This document shows, in pieces, positions 1 to 6,694 of a stretch of DNA of 9,260 nucleotides (within the stretch, counting starts at the first letter, position 1; every line of letters starts with the position of its first letter). This DNA comes from TCS55 sp964343505 (GTDB lineage Bacteria; Fidelibacterota; Marinisomatia; Marinisomatales; TCS55): positions 1-9,260 of the forward strand of contig CAYFJU010000089.1 in assembly GCA_964343505.1 (NCBI GenBank), written 5' to 3'. Position numbers and translations under genes: made by a program. A model generated the notes under the pieces. It was not told the DNA's origin. It saw only the letters and a program-made list of their open reading frames with translations, and ran no database searches.

Positions 1-457
1 GAAAAAATGAATGATTAACTCTAATCATGTCCAAAAAATCTTGACACATAGCGTTTGTTTTATATAGATCCCGATTGGGTTCTTTAATATAGAATTCATG
101 CACTCCATTTTGAATCGCCCCATAAAGGTGTCCTTCATTATAAAGTGGAAAAACATTTAGACTGCCATCAACTAATTTTCGGACCGGCTTCCTATCTGGA
201 GTCGAACAAAGACTTTCTTTAAACCCTTTTAAAAACAATGGCTTGTCTTGCGTTCCGTTTTGATCGTGATAGAATTCAAAATCATTAGATACGAGACTAT
301 CCACGATTGTTAAATTGCAATTGTTGAAGCCCTCCTCGAAAAGTAAACTATCAAGTACTTTTAATTCAGCAAATAATGTTGATGTTTTATCAACTTGTGC
401 TGATATCGATTGAAGTATTAAAAGCGTAAATAATATGAGTTTTGATTTTTGGCGCAT
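1..457 (-). CDS. Secreted NTF2-like (DUF4440/SnoaL-type) protein, 3' end cut by window edge
   Basis: I translated this reading frame by hand. It opens at an ATG at 455-457 and stays open to the left edge, giving about 152 residues with no stop, so the C-terminus is missing. The start is supported by an AAGGA ribosome binding site 8 bases upstream. Residues 1-20 form a Sec signal peptide (basic MRQKSK, then a Leu/Ile-rich core, ending SISA before QVDK), so the product is probably exported. The mature part contains LDSLLFEEGFNNCN, FEFYHDQNGT, RKLVDGSLNVFPLY and GAIQNGVHEFYIKEP, a pattern I recognise from the small secreted 'nuclear transport factor 2 family' / DUF4440 proteins of Bacteroidota. 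These adopt a cone-shaped NTF2 fold; most have no known reaction. The last visible residues match the family less clearly than the rest. It lies 153 bases downstream of the methyltransferase gene on the same strand. Confidence is high that it is a gene and moderate on the family. Confidence 0.75.
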   Translation of the reverse strand, partial: MRQKSKLILFTLLILQSISAQVDKTSTLFAELKVLDSLLFEEGFNNCNLTIVDSLVSNDFEFYHDQNGTQDKPLFLKGFKESLCSTPDRKPVRKLVDGSLNVFPLYNEGHLYGAIQNGVHEFYIKEPNRDLYKTNAMCQDFLDMIRVNHSFF

Positions 458-465
458 TTTTTTGT

Positions 466-470
466 TCCTT
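466..470 (-). promoter_or_regulatory. Shine-Dalgarno site of the NTF2-like gene
   Basis: On the minus strand AAGGA stands 8 bases before the ATG at 457. It fixes the start of the left-edge gene and is one of the signs that this genome uses Shine-Dalgarno initiation. Confidence 0.6.
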
Positions 471-527
471 ATTTTGCAGATAATCAAATATCCTTACGAT
501 GGTTCCCGTAAATTGGCCGGGCAGGCA

Positions 528-543
528 CCCCGATTCATCGGGG
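528..543. repeat. Perfect 7-bp inverted repeat, REP-like
   Basis: CCCCGAT and ATCGGGG are separated by two bases (TC), and a GC-rich GGCCGGGCAGGCA tract precedes them on the plus strand. The stem lies between the methyltransferase stop and the NTF2-like start. No run of T follows it on the minus strand, so it is a poor intrinsic terminator. It looks more like a short dispersed palindrome of the kind also seen elsewhere in this window. Confidence 0.45.
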
Positions 544-610
544 GGTAAGGTTGAAAAGTAATGGTAATCTCGACCAATGGGTTGGCTAAAAAAGCACGTG
601 GATGGCTAGC

Positions 611-1189
611 TCACTTATTCATTGCGACGTAAACCAACGCCGGAGGGAAATTAGACCAGACAATAGACGTTTTGCCAACTGAGTCGAAACGTTTATTCAA
701 CTTGGCCTTCAAACGTTTTGCGGCACGGAACGGAAGACTGCTCAAATAAACATAGGTCACGAAAGAGCCGCCTGGCCGCAGCACCTCGACAGTTGCATCG
801 AGGAGTTCATCCTGTAAGGTCTCCGGAAAAGCCGACCAAGGCAGGGTGCTGACAATACAATCGCAACCATCCAGGCCCCGTTTAGCCAGGATTTCCTTGG
901 CCTGGGCCACACTCTCGTTGATAATATCCACCTGTGGGTAACGCTTACGGGTTAGTGAAGCGAATTTGTTGTTGATCTCAATCCCGATTAGGCGGGCTGT
1001 TTCAGATTTATGCCTGAGGATTTCTTTGGTCACCACCCCGGTCCCCGTTCCGAATTGAAGAATAGTATCTGCTCCCCTGACACCAGCGGTCCATGACAGC
1101 AGACGGCACAACTTCGGACCGGAAGGCATGAGCGTACCGGTTTCCATTGGATTAATGACGAATTCTTTTAAAAAATTGTGCATTTTCAT
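611..1189 (-). CDS. Class I SAM-dependent methyltransferase, phospholipid N-methyltransferase (PmtA)-like
   Basis: This 192-residue soluble protein has a Rossmann-type methyltransferase fold. Motif I is ILQFGTGTGVVT (residues 43-54, glycines 47, 49 and 51), the SAM-ribose acidic residue is E71 in LIGIEIN, the motif IV region is IVSTLPW (112-118), and RPGG (138-141) precedes a late strand. The opening FLKEFVINPMETGTLMPSGP and the closing WSNFPPALVYV match the layout of bacterial PmtA-type phosphatidylethanolamine N-methyltransferases and their KsgA-like relatives. The predicted reaction is methyl transfer from SAM, possibly to a phospholipid head group at the membrane surface; the substrate is inferred only. 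Motif I carries Gln45 where an acidic residue is usual. A second ATG lies two codons in (1181-1183); neither start has a clear ribosome binding site, and I kept the longer one. It lies 59 bases after the PspC-domain gene on the same strand, so co-transcription is possible. An rRNA adenine methyltransferase or small-molecule methyltransferase remains an alternative. Confidence 0.85.
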   Translation of the reverse strand: MKMHNFLKEFVINPMETGTLMPSGPKLCRLLSWTAGVRGADTILQFGTGTGVVTKEILRHKSETARLIGIEINNKFASLTRKRYPQVDIINESVAQAKEILAKRGLDGCDCIVSTLPWSAFPETLQDELLDATVEVLRPGGSFVTYVYLSSLPFRAAKRLKAKLNKRFDSVGKTSIVWSNFPPALVYVAMNK

Positions 1190-1248
1190 TTTTGCTAAAT
1201 ATTTGTTAATTAACCCACTAAAACAATTGTCTGTTACTTATTGCCCCT

Positions 1249-2790
1249 TCAGTCACAATCGGTGCAGGTGAGCCCTTCTTTTTTCATTTCCCAAGTGTGG
1301 CCCACCATGTGTCTGTCCCACATATTCTGGACATTGGATACATCATCCAGAGTATACTTCAAGGACTCATCCAAATAAACCGATCGCCCTTCCGGCACCA
1401 GCAGGGTCAGATCCACTTCCTGGAAGGCATAGGAAAAGTCGTCATCAACCTTTAAATAATTCTTCAGGAGCAATTCATCTGCAGAGGGGAGAAAATTATA
1501 ACCAATTGCATCTGAATCTTCACGGGCCTGTCTAGAGGAACTTGCATTTGCCTCTTTATGAATGATAAGGTGAAAACGATCATCGTTCGATCGCTTGATA
1601 TCCAGATCCACATCGGCTACAAGCATATCATCTTCATCCATTTTCACGGTGTGGGAACGACGATCATCCCACAGAAAAAAGTCATTCTCCCAAATGGAGA
1701 CCTTGACCGTATCGGCAGTAATCTTGCTTAAGGGCACATCCCGCCGGGAAAAACCGTCGGCGGAGTATCGGGTGGCTGTATAGACACCGAAAATGATAAG
1801 CGAGATGAAACTCAATATCCAGACACTGGTTAGCAGCCCTTTTAGAAAACCAGGCTGATTCCCTAAGCGAAAGAGAAGGCGGAGACCGAAGTAGATGAGC
1901 TGAAAAATGGGAATGACTAAAAAGAGAACAAGAGCGCCATAAATAAAATATTCACTGATGGGCAGTGATTCAAAAGAAGCATCCAAAATGTAAGAGAAGG
2001 AAGAATCAATAAAATTAAGCATACCCTCAACACCGAATACAATGAAAGCTCCCCAGAGGGTCAAGCCAAGGCCTAGCATGAGAAAGAGGATGCCAAACAA
2101 GGGCCTTAAAATGAATCCGAGGGCTGTAAATAATTTTTTAAAAAGGTGTAAAAACGCTTCAAAGACCGCGCCGATGGCCGTGAAGAATTTTTTTAGAATA
2201 TTACCGTTTTTTTTTGATTCGGCAGATTTTTCAGATTGTACCGCAACCGCTTTACCAATGGTATCGGTCGTAACAGGCTTTCCTTCCATTTTTAATCGGT
2301 CAGAAGTGGATTGGGCCATGGGTACGATGGCCCACATTACCAAGTAGATCAACAGGCCAAATCCACCGAAGAAAGCGGTGACCAAAAAGAGAATTCGGAA
2401 TATAACCGGATCTAAACCAACCAATGCGCCGAGGCCGCCGCAGACACCGCCCAATATTTTATCATCGGGGTGGCGGTAGATCCGCTTGGGTCCAGCCTTA
2501 GAGTTTGGTGTTTCTTGTGTTTCCGGTTCGGCATCTTTATCACCGTATTGTTCCGGTTTGCCCATAATGGCAATAACATCATCTACGTTTTTATGGGTAA
2601 TGATTTTGATCTTCTTTTCGTTAAGAATCTCGGCGATTCGTGCTTCAATGTCGGCGATGATTTCATCCTGCCCATCCGTATCCGCAAACTTTTGTTTCAC
2701 TGAATCAAGATAAGCGCTGAGCTGATCGTAGGCATCTAATTCAATGTGAAATATGATACCGCCGAGATTGATCGTTTGTGTCTTTTTCAT
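1249..2790 (-). CDS. PspC-domain membrane protein with C-terminal extracytoplasmic beta domain
   Basis: This 513-residue protein has the Bacteroidota-type PspC architecture. Residues 1-85 are a soluble N-terminal region (NLGGIIFHIELDAYDQL, then EIIADIEARIAEIL and VDDVIAIMGKPEQY) typical of these proteins. Residues 101-158 are the PspC domain (RIYRHPDDKILGGVCGGLGA followed by a hydrophobic hairpin ending MWAIVP). After a charged linker, further hydrophobic segments lie at about 228-256, 281-309 and 318-340. Residues 345-513 are a polar, Asp-rich and probably beta-rich domain resembling the toastrack-like C-terminal region of PspC/LiaF-type proteins, ending in W-E-M and a terminal CxxC (C509, C512). 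PspC proteins act in the cell membrane in envelope-stress responses; in enterobacteria PspC signals to PspA and PspF, but no psp partner is present here. The start is 4 bases after the padR stop, indicating translational coupling or at least one operon, with only a weak AAGAAA upstream. Family assignment is strong; the exact signal or partner is unknown. Confidence 0.93.
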   Translation of the reverse strand: MKKTQTINLGGIIFHIELDAYDQLSAYLDSVKQKFADTDGQDEIIADIEARIAEILNEKKIKIITHKNVDDVIAIMGKPEQYGDKDAEPETQETPNSKAGPKRIYRHPDDKILGGVCGGLGALVGLDPVIFRILFLVTAFFGGFGLLIYLVMWAIVPMAQSTSDRLKMEGKPVTTDTIGKAVAVQSEKSAESKKNGNILKKFFTAIGAVFEAFLHLFKKLFTALGFILRPLFGILFLMLGLGLTLWGAFIVFGVEGMLNFIDSSFSYILDASFESLPISEYFIYGALVLFLVIPIFQLIYFGLRLLFRLGNQPGFLKGLLTSVWILSFISLIIFGVYTATRYSADGFSRRDVPLSKITADTVKVSIWENDFFLWDDRRSHTVKMDEDDMLVADVDLDIKRSNDDRFHLIIHKEANASSSRQAREDSDAIGYNFLPSADELLLKNYLKVDDDFSYAFQEVDLTLLVPEGRSVYLDESLKYTLDDVSNVQNMWDRHMVGHTWEMKKEGLTCTDCD

Positions 2791-2794
2791 AAGA

Positions 2795-3124
2795 TTATGA
2801 TTTCTTTGTGGTTTGTTTTACCGCCTTGACCAAGTTCTTCCAGGCTGCGTCAAGATCATTTAAGAAGGATTCCCCCACGGCAGTCAGGGCGTAGTATTTT
2901 CGCGGCGGCCCCGATTTAGATTCTTCCCACCGGTAAGTGAGGAGGGCCGCATTTTTTAATCGCGTGAGGAGGGGATAGAGGGTCCCCTCCACCACGATGA
3001 GGTTGGCTTTCTTCAACCGCGCAAGAATATCGGAGGGGTAGGCCTCTCCATGTTTTAAAATGGAGAGGATGCAATACTCCAGGATGCCCTTACGCATTTG
3101 AGCTGTTGTGTTTTCAATTTTCAT
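2795..3124 (-). CDS. PadR-family transcriptional regulator
   Basis: This 109-residue protein is of the short PadR subfamily (PF03551): a winged helix-turn-helix with a short C-terminal helix for dimerisation. The hallmark stretch runs from about residue 43 to 85: VVEGTLYPLLTRLKNAALL (recognition helix and turn), YRWEES, GPPRKYYALTAVG (wing). The N-terminal helix RKGILEYCILSILKHGEAYPSDIL is also typical. PadR proteins repress their own promoters and a neighbouring membrane or efflux gene, and are relieved by a ligand or stress. Here the neighbour is the PspC-domain gene starting 4 bases after the padR stop, an arrangement I know as frequent in Bacteroidota. A good promoter lies 20-55 bases upstream. 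The start ATG has no clear ribosome binding site, so the message may be nearly leader-driven. The ligand cannot be read from sequence. Confidence 0.95.
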   Translation of the reverse strand: MKIENTTAQMRKGILEYCILSILKHGEAYPSDILARLKKANLIVVEGTLYPLLTRLKNAALLTYRWEESKSGPPRKYYALTAVGESFLNDLDAAWKNLVKAVKQTTKKS

Positions 3125-3143
3125 TATTGGCTGCTATAGTGTA

Positions 3144-3180
3144 ATGCAATATTATATATAAAAGAAGGTACTATGCAATA
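3144..3180 (-). promoter_or_regulatory. padR-pspC operon promoter flanked by paired 8-bp repeats (candidate operator)
   Basis: On the minus strand a -35-like TTGCAT (3173-3178) and a perfect -10 TATAAT (3151-3156) are 16 bases apart. This puts transcription start near 3144 and gives a leader of about 20 bases before the padR ATG. The 8-mer TATTGCAT (minus-strand reading) occurs twice in direct orientation, at 3173-3180 covering the -35 and at 3144-3151 just after the -10. Its placement suits a binding site for a regulator blocking RNA polymerase, and PadR itself is the obvious candidate. The promoter match is seen directly; the operator role is inference, and the repeats are not the dyad seen at many PadR operators. 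Confidence 0.55.
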
Positions 3181-3480
3181 CATATTAGTAAAAAATTGTC
3201 ATAATGAGCCAAAGGCAAAGTATTTTGAACAGACTGTGATCGCAAAACATCCACTTGAGATTTTTATCCGCCGCCTGCTTGAATGCCAAAGACGGGCAGG
3301 TAGCTGCAGTGGAAGCAGGGATCTCACGCAGATGCGAATCGTAAAGCTTATGTTTGAAATTTTTCCTGCTTAAGTAATGCAAAGGCATGGCTTCACGTTT
3401 CTACCCATGCGGCACCATTCACCATGATATGAATGTTTTTGTTGGTTAAAAAAATATAGCCCAGGACATCACGCCCTGTA
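3181..3480. other. Intergenic stretch without a recognised gene
   Basis: These 300 bases lie between the padR promoter and the terminator of the M16 gene. Short overlapping reading frames exist on both strands (66 and 67 codons) but neither resembles a known protein or has a clear ribosome binding site. Around 3274-3300 there is a small dyad (CCTGC and GCAGG, 17 bases apart), followed by a second CTGC/GCAG pair in a GC-richer patch, possibly a degraded dispersed repeat. I see no tRNA, riboswitch or convincing small RNA. Confidence 0.4.
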
Positions 3481-3519
3481 GAAGAAAAAATAGGTCCCAA
3501 CATTTGTCGGGACCTATTT
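3481..3519 (-). terminator. Rho-independent terminator of the M16 peptidase gene
   Basis: Read on the minus strand, AAATAGGTCCC and GGGACCTATTT form a perfect 11-bp stem (3509-3519 with 3488-3498). It extends by G-U, A-U and C-G pairs to 14 bp, closed by an AAAT tetraloop. The distal arm runs straight into six T residues and then CTTC. It starts 25 bases after the peptidase stop codon, in the correct orientation for that gene. The reverse orientation lacks an equally good T run. Confidence 0.9.
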
Positions 3520-3544
3520 ACTAAAATGAAATTTGATTTTGGAG

Positions 3545-6397
3545 TTATTTTTTAAAGGACTCCGGATACAGTGATACTGTAATCTGTGATTCTGTCTCAA
3601 ATACATCTTGGGCAGCGCTTTGGATATCCGCCAAAGTGAGCGCGTCAATTAATTGAGTGTAATCCAATATTTTTTCAAAGGAATAACCGTCGCTATGGTA
3701 GGATTTCAGTCGGCTCACCCAAAAGCTGTTTTCTCTTAAGCCCGTTTCCCTGGATCGCCGTTGCATTTCCTTGACCTTTTGTAGGTAATCCGCTGGAAGG
3801 CCCAGGATTTTCAAGCTGTCGATCTGGGAGCCCACTACCTGACTGAGTTCTTCCGTTCGTTTGGGATCACTGCCAAATGATATGGTTAATTTATATCGTT
3901 CAATCGGTTTATCGGTCAAACTTATGTTTACGCCCACGCCGTAGGTACCGCCCAATTCTTCCCGTAGCACTTCCCGCAGTTTAATTTCAAAGGCCTGGGC
4001 CATGGAACGCAGCCGATGCCTGTTTTTGAGGTTCCATTCCATGGGGCCCGTGAATACCATGGAAGTCTGACTTTGGGGCTCCTGGCCCCTGAACACCTTT
4101 TTATGGATTTTGCGGTTTGGATACCGTTTCCCCGTATCGGCCCAGGATTCTTCCCGGTTGATGGCCGGCAGGCTGGTGAGATACTGCTCCACAAAGGGTT
4201 TCATCGTATTCAAATCTACGTTGCCCACAAAAAAGAAGGTGAAATCACTCGCATCTGCAAAACGCTCCCGGTAGAAATTTTCGGCCCGATTCAGGTCCAC
4301 CTCATCCAGGCGTTTTACGGTTAATGGTTTAGAGCGAGGATGATAATCTCCCAAGGTCACATTCAGGGTATCCTGAAATACGGCTGCCGGAACGGCTCCG
4401 AAATTGGAGAGAAAAACTGTCATCTGATTTTTCCACGCCAGGTAAGCGGTAGAATCTTTCCGCGGTTCCGTGACGGTCAGGTGAATCAATTGAAAAAGTG
4501 TTTCAAGGTCCTGCGGTGCGCAGCTCCCCTTCAGGCCCTCCTCGTTAGAAGATATATAAGGAGCAACCTTCACAATTTTGCCCATCAATTTTTTGGACAG
4601 GGCAATTTTGTTGAAGGATCCTAAGCCGCCCTGGTTGATGATCCCCGAAGCAAAAGTACCGCTTAAAATGTTTTGGTCATCAATGAGCGAATGACCGCCG
4701 GGACTGTAAGCAGTGAAGGTGATTTCATCATTTTTAAAGTCAGTCGGTTTAATATACACCTCAACACCGTTAGATAATTTCCAATGGGTCAGGTTCAATT
4801 TTTCGTCAAAATTTTCCTCAATGATTTCCCCGGACGTCGGCGCCGTTCCCAAAAGGGGCAGGTCGGTGGCGTCATCTTCGTAGGCCGCAATTGCCATGGA
4901 TTCCACCTGATCAAATAAGGATAAGAGTGTCTCTTCTTTCGGGGATTTAATACCCGCTTTTTCCGGGTGTTTGGCTAAAATGACGCGGTTCTCTTCGGTC
5001 AGGTATTGATCACCCAACCGGTTGATCTCATCCAGAGTAATTGTCGGTAGAAAGCGTTTTTGCAATTCAAATTCGGTTTCGATCCCCGGGGCCGGAATGC
5101 CACTCAGAAAATGATTAATGTATTCACCGGTAAATGCTTTGGACGATGTTTTATCCTTCTCATTTAACATTTTCTCATATTTCCGCATGAGAGCCATTTT
5201 CTGGCGCGCCAGTTCTGACTCAGTAAAACCGTATTTGGAAACTCGTTCCGATTCCACCAGCAGAGTCTCCAGTCCCCGTTCAATTTCATTGTTTTTTACA
5301 ATGGCGGCCACCATAAACGCATCTTTGGTGCGCACCAAATTAGACATGGCGGAAAAACCCATCAGGAAAGGCGGATCTGCTTTCTGGGTAAGTTCCTGTA
5401 AGCGGAAATTGATCATACCTTCGTAAAGAGATTCAATAATGGAGGAGCGGTAATCGGTCTCAGTTTTGAAACTTCTCAAAGGGTGTTTATTGTAAACCTG
5501 CACCATAGAAAACATGGCTTCCGGGTCCGAGGCAATTGTCACTAGGGGTTCGGTATGGTCCGGTACCGCAAAAGTTTTACGCGATCTGGAATTTGCCGGA
5601 TTTTTAAGCTGGCTGAATTGGGTTTTGATTAAAGATTCAATTTCGCTTTTATCAAAGTCACCGACGGCAATCACGGCCATCAGGTCCGGGCGATACCAAT
5701 CTTTGTAAAATTGTTTGATGGTTTCATAGTCGGCTGTTTCAAGAATTTCTTTTTTACCAATGGGTAATCGTTCGGCATATTGAGAGCCTTGGAATAAAAC
5801 AGGAAATTGTTTGTCGCGCATGCGGGCCTCGGCGCCCCGGCCGATCCGCCATTCTTCCACCACAACGCCCCGTTCCTTATCAATTTCTTCCGCGTCGAAT
5901 GAAACAGCGTGGGCCCATTCATCCAGAATGGAAAAGGCCTTTTGGACGATTGTATCATTATCGGTGGGCACTTTCAGCATATACACCGTTTCATCGAAAC
6001 TGGTGTAGGCGTTCAGGTCCGGCCCGAACTCTGAACCGATGGATTCCAGGTAGTCCACTAATTCCTGTTTTTCAAATTTTTCGGTACCGTTAAAAGCCAT
6101 GTGCTCCACAAAATGGGCCAGGCCCTGCTGGTTTTCATCTTCCAGGATGGAGCCCGTATTAACGACAAGGCGCAACTCCATACGTTCTTTCGGTTCACTG
6201 TTTTCGCGGATATAGTAGGTCAGGCCGTTGTCCAGGCGACCCATCGTTACCGCCGGGTCAAGCGGCAACGGAGCTTCGGCTTTTGTTACCTCCGGTGTGG
6301 GCTGGGAGGTACCGCCTTGTCTGCCGGCCGGCCGGGTCGGTTGGCAACCCCATATAATCAAGGTTAAGATGAAAAGGGTTGAATTCTTAAATCGCAT
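3545..6397 (-). CDS. M16 (pitrilysin/insulinase family) zinc peptidase, lipoprotein, PqqL-like
   Basis: This 950-residue protein is close in length to E. coli PqqL. It begins with a lipoprotein signal (LTLIIWGC, lipid-bearing Cys18). Q19 follows the Cys rather than Asp, consistent with outer-membrane sorting. A Pro/Thr-rich linker runs to about residue 45. The N-terminal half has the inverted zinc motif H95-F-V-E98-H99, followed by MAFNGTEKF, and the third ligand is probably E181 or E182 in ERGVVVEEW. The first M16C domain contains WYRPDLMAVIAVGDFD (234-249). The second half (from about 535, LTHWKLSNGVEVYI) repeats the fold without a zinc site, as usual in the family, and includes FFFVGNVD and the late GGTYGVGV motif. 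The predicted role is clamshell-type degradation of peptides in the periplasm or at the cell surface. The ATG has a GGAGGA ribosome binding site just upstream, its own sigma70-like promoter and its own terminator, so it is probably monocistronic. A GC-rich repeat encodes part of the linker. Confidence 0.96.
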   Translation of the reverse strand: MRFKNSTLFILTLIIWGCQPTRPAGRQGGTSQPTPEVTKAEAPLPLDPAVTMGRLDNGLTYYIRENSEPKERMELRLVVNTGSILEDENQQGLAHFVEHMAFNGTEKFEKQELVDYLESIGSEFGPDLNAYTSFDETVYMLKVPTDNDTIVQKAFSILDEWAHAVSFDAEEIDKERGVVVEEWRIGRGAEARMRDKQFPVLFQGSQYAERLPIGKKEILETADYETIKQFYKDWYRPDLMAVIAVGDFDKSEIESLIKTQFSQLKNPANSRSRKTFAVPDHTEPLVTIASDPEAMFSMVQVYNKHPLRSFKTETDYRSSIIESLYEGMINFRLQELTQKADPPFLMGFSAMSNLVRTKDAFMVAAIVKNNEIERGLETLLVESERVSKYGFTESELARQKMALMRKYEKMLNEKDKTSSKAFTGEYINHFLSGIPAPGIETEFELQKRFLPTITLDEINRLGDQYLTEENRVILAKHPEKAGIKSPKEETLLSLFDQVESMAIAAYEDDATDLPLLGTAPTSGEIIEENFDEKLNLTHWKLSNGVEVYIKPTDFKNDEITFTAYSPGGHSLIDDQNILSGTFASGIINQGGLGSFNKIALSKKLMGKIVKVAPYISSNEEGLKGSCAPQDLETLFQLIHLTVTEPRKDSTAYLAWKNQMTVFLSNFGAVPAAVFQDTLNVTLGDYHPRSKPLTVKRLDEVDLNRAENFYRERFADASDFTFFFVGNVDLNTMKPFVEQYLTSLPAINREESWADTGKRYPNRKIHKKVFRGQEPQSQTSMVFTGPMEWNLKNRHRLRSMAQAFEIKLREVLREELGGTYGVGVNISLTDKPIERYKLTISFGSDPKRTEELSQVVGSQIDSLKILGLPADYLQKVKEMQRRSRETGLRENSFWVSRLKSYHSDGYSFEKILDYTQLIDALTLADIQSAAQDVFETESQITVSLYPESFKK
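6311..6340. repeat. GC-rich palindromic repeat inside the M16 lipoprotein linker
   Basis: This patch centres on the perfect 10-bp palindrome GCCGGCCGGC (6323-6332). Translated in the gene frame it gives PAGRQGG (residues 23-29), just after the lipid-bearing Cys18; on the other strand it gives CLPAGR. These peptides are typical translations of dispersed palindromes of the CTGCCGGCAGG type. The insertion leaves the reading frame intact and lies in a flexible linker where it would be tolerated. That it is a mobile or dispersed repeat is inferred from the motif alone. Confidence 0.45.
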
Positions 6398-6400
6398 GGT

Positions 6401-6406
6401 TCCTCC
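6401..6406 (-). promoter_or_regulatory. Strong Shine-Dalgarno site of the M16 gene
   Basis: GGAGGA on the minus strand lies 3 bases before the ATG at 6397. It decides the start, which also gives a complete lipoprotein signal peptide. Confidence 0.75.
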
Positions 6407-6434
6407 GATAATTAATGATACAATTCGTTACTTC

Positions 6435-6463
6435 AATCTAAACCTCAAATCCAAGAATGTCAA
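6435..6463 (-). promoter_or_regulatory. sigma70-like promoter of the M16 peptidase gene
   Basis: On the minus strand a consensus -35 TTGACA (6458-6463) is followed after exactly 17 bases by TAGATT (6435-6440), which matches TATAAT at four of six positions. Transcription would start near 6428 and give a leader of about 31 bases containing the GGAGGA ribosome binding site. Confidence 0.65.
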
Positions 6464-6506
6464 TAGATGGGTTGTGGAAGCGCATTCCATTTACGCTTAC
6501 ATTGGT

Positions 6507-6591
6507 GTCATTGTGAGCGAATGGAAGTGGAGCGAAGCAATCTTTCGGACATGTAGATGAGATTGCTTCGTCGTAAACTCCTCGCAATGAC
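6507..6591. repeat. Palindromic REP/MITE-like element (GTCATTG...CGAAGCAATCT family)
   Basis: The outer arms are GTCATTGTGAG (plus strand, from 6507) and CTCGCAATGAC (ending 6591), which are inverted copies with one mismatch. The inner arms CGAAGCAATCT and AGATTGCTTCG are perfect inverted copies flanking a 16-base loop. I recognise the arms as the widespread bacterial intergenic palindrome that reads GTCATTGCGAGGAGCGAAG; translated on the minus strand it gives the familiar CHCEE peptide. It lies between the oxidoreductase and the M16 promoter, and it could fold in RNA as a long hairpin at the end of the oxidoreductase transcript. No transposase is encoded here. Confidence 0.8.
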
Positions 6592-6628
6592 AGTAGGATT
6601 TATATGATGATTTCAAACCAAATTCTGT

Positions 6629-6647
6629 ACAGGACGTCTCCTCCTGT
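6629..6647. repeat. Short inverted repeat downstream of the oxidoreductase
   Basis: ACAGGA and TCCTGT flank a 7-base loop, 48 bases after the oxidoreductase stop on the minus strand. No T run follows, so a terminator role is weak; it may act together with the larger palindrome further on. Confidence 0.3.
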
Positions 6648-6694
6648 GCGCGTTTAAAGGAGAAGCCAGCCGCCGGCAACCCATTATCTTAAAA

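Noticed and set aside
1..60. Possible frameshift near the left edge, since the last visible residues of the NTF2-like protein match the family less well
   Set aside because: Both other frames hit stops within a few codons, whereas the annotated frame stays open to the edge; too little sequence to judge.
528..543. Hairpin considered as the methyltransferase terminator
   Set aside because: No T run follows it on the minus strand; only the stem is present.
458..610. Bacteroidetes-type promoter (TAnnTTTG) for the NTF2-like gene
   Set aside because: Only an imperfect match (GATATTTG) is present with no partner -33 element, and better promoters here are sigma70-like.
2042..2347. A 101-codon plus-strand frame opposite the PspC-domain gene, and similar ones opposite the M16 and oxidoreductase genes
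   Set aside because: Each lies antisense within a well-supported gene and shows no family motif; they are shadows of the real coding strand.
3173..3388. Overlapping 66- and 67-codon frames on the two strands of the padR-M16 spacer
   Set aside because: No recognisable family and no clear initiation signals; one begins inside the padR promoter.
3393..3503. A 36-codon minus-strand frame (starting MLGPIFSSTGRD and ending AAWVET) with protein-like composition
   Set aside because: Its start codon lies in the loop of the M16 terminator hairpin, it has no ribosome binding site, and I recognise no homologue. Probably chance, at most a gene remnant.
6497..6679. A 60-codon minus-strand frame containing CHCEEFTTKQS
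   Set aside because: This is the usual spurious translation of the palindromic repeat at 6507-6591, not a gene.
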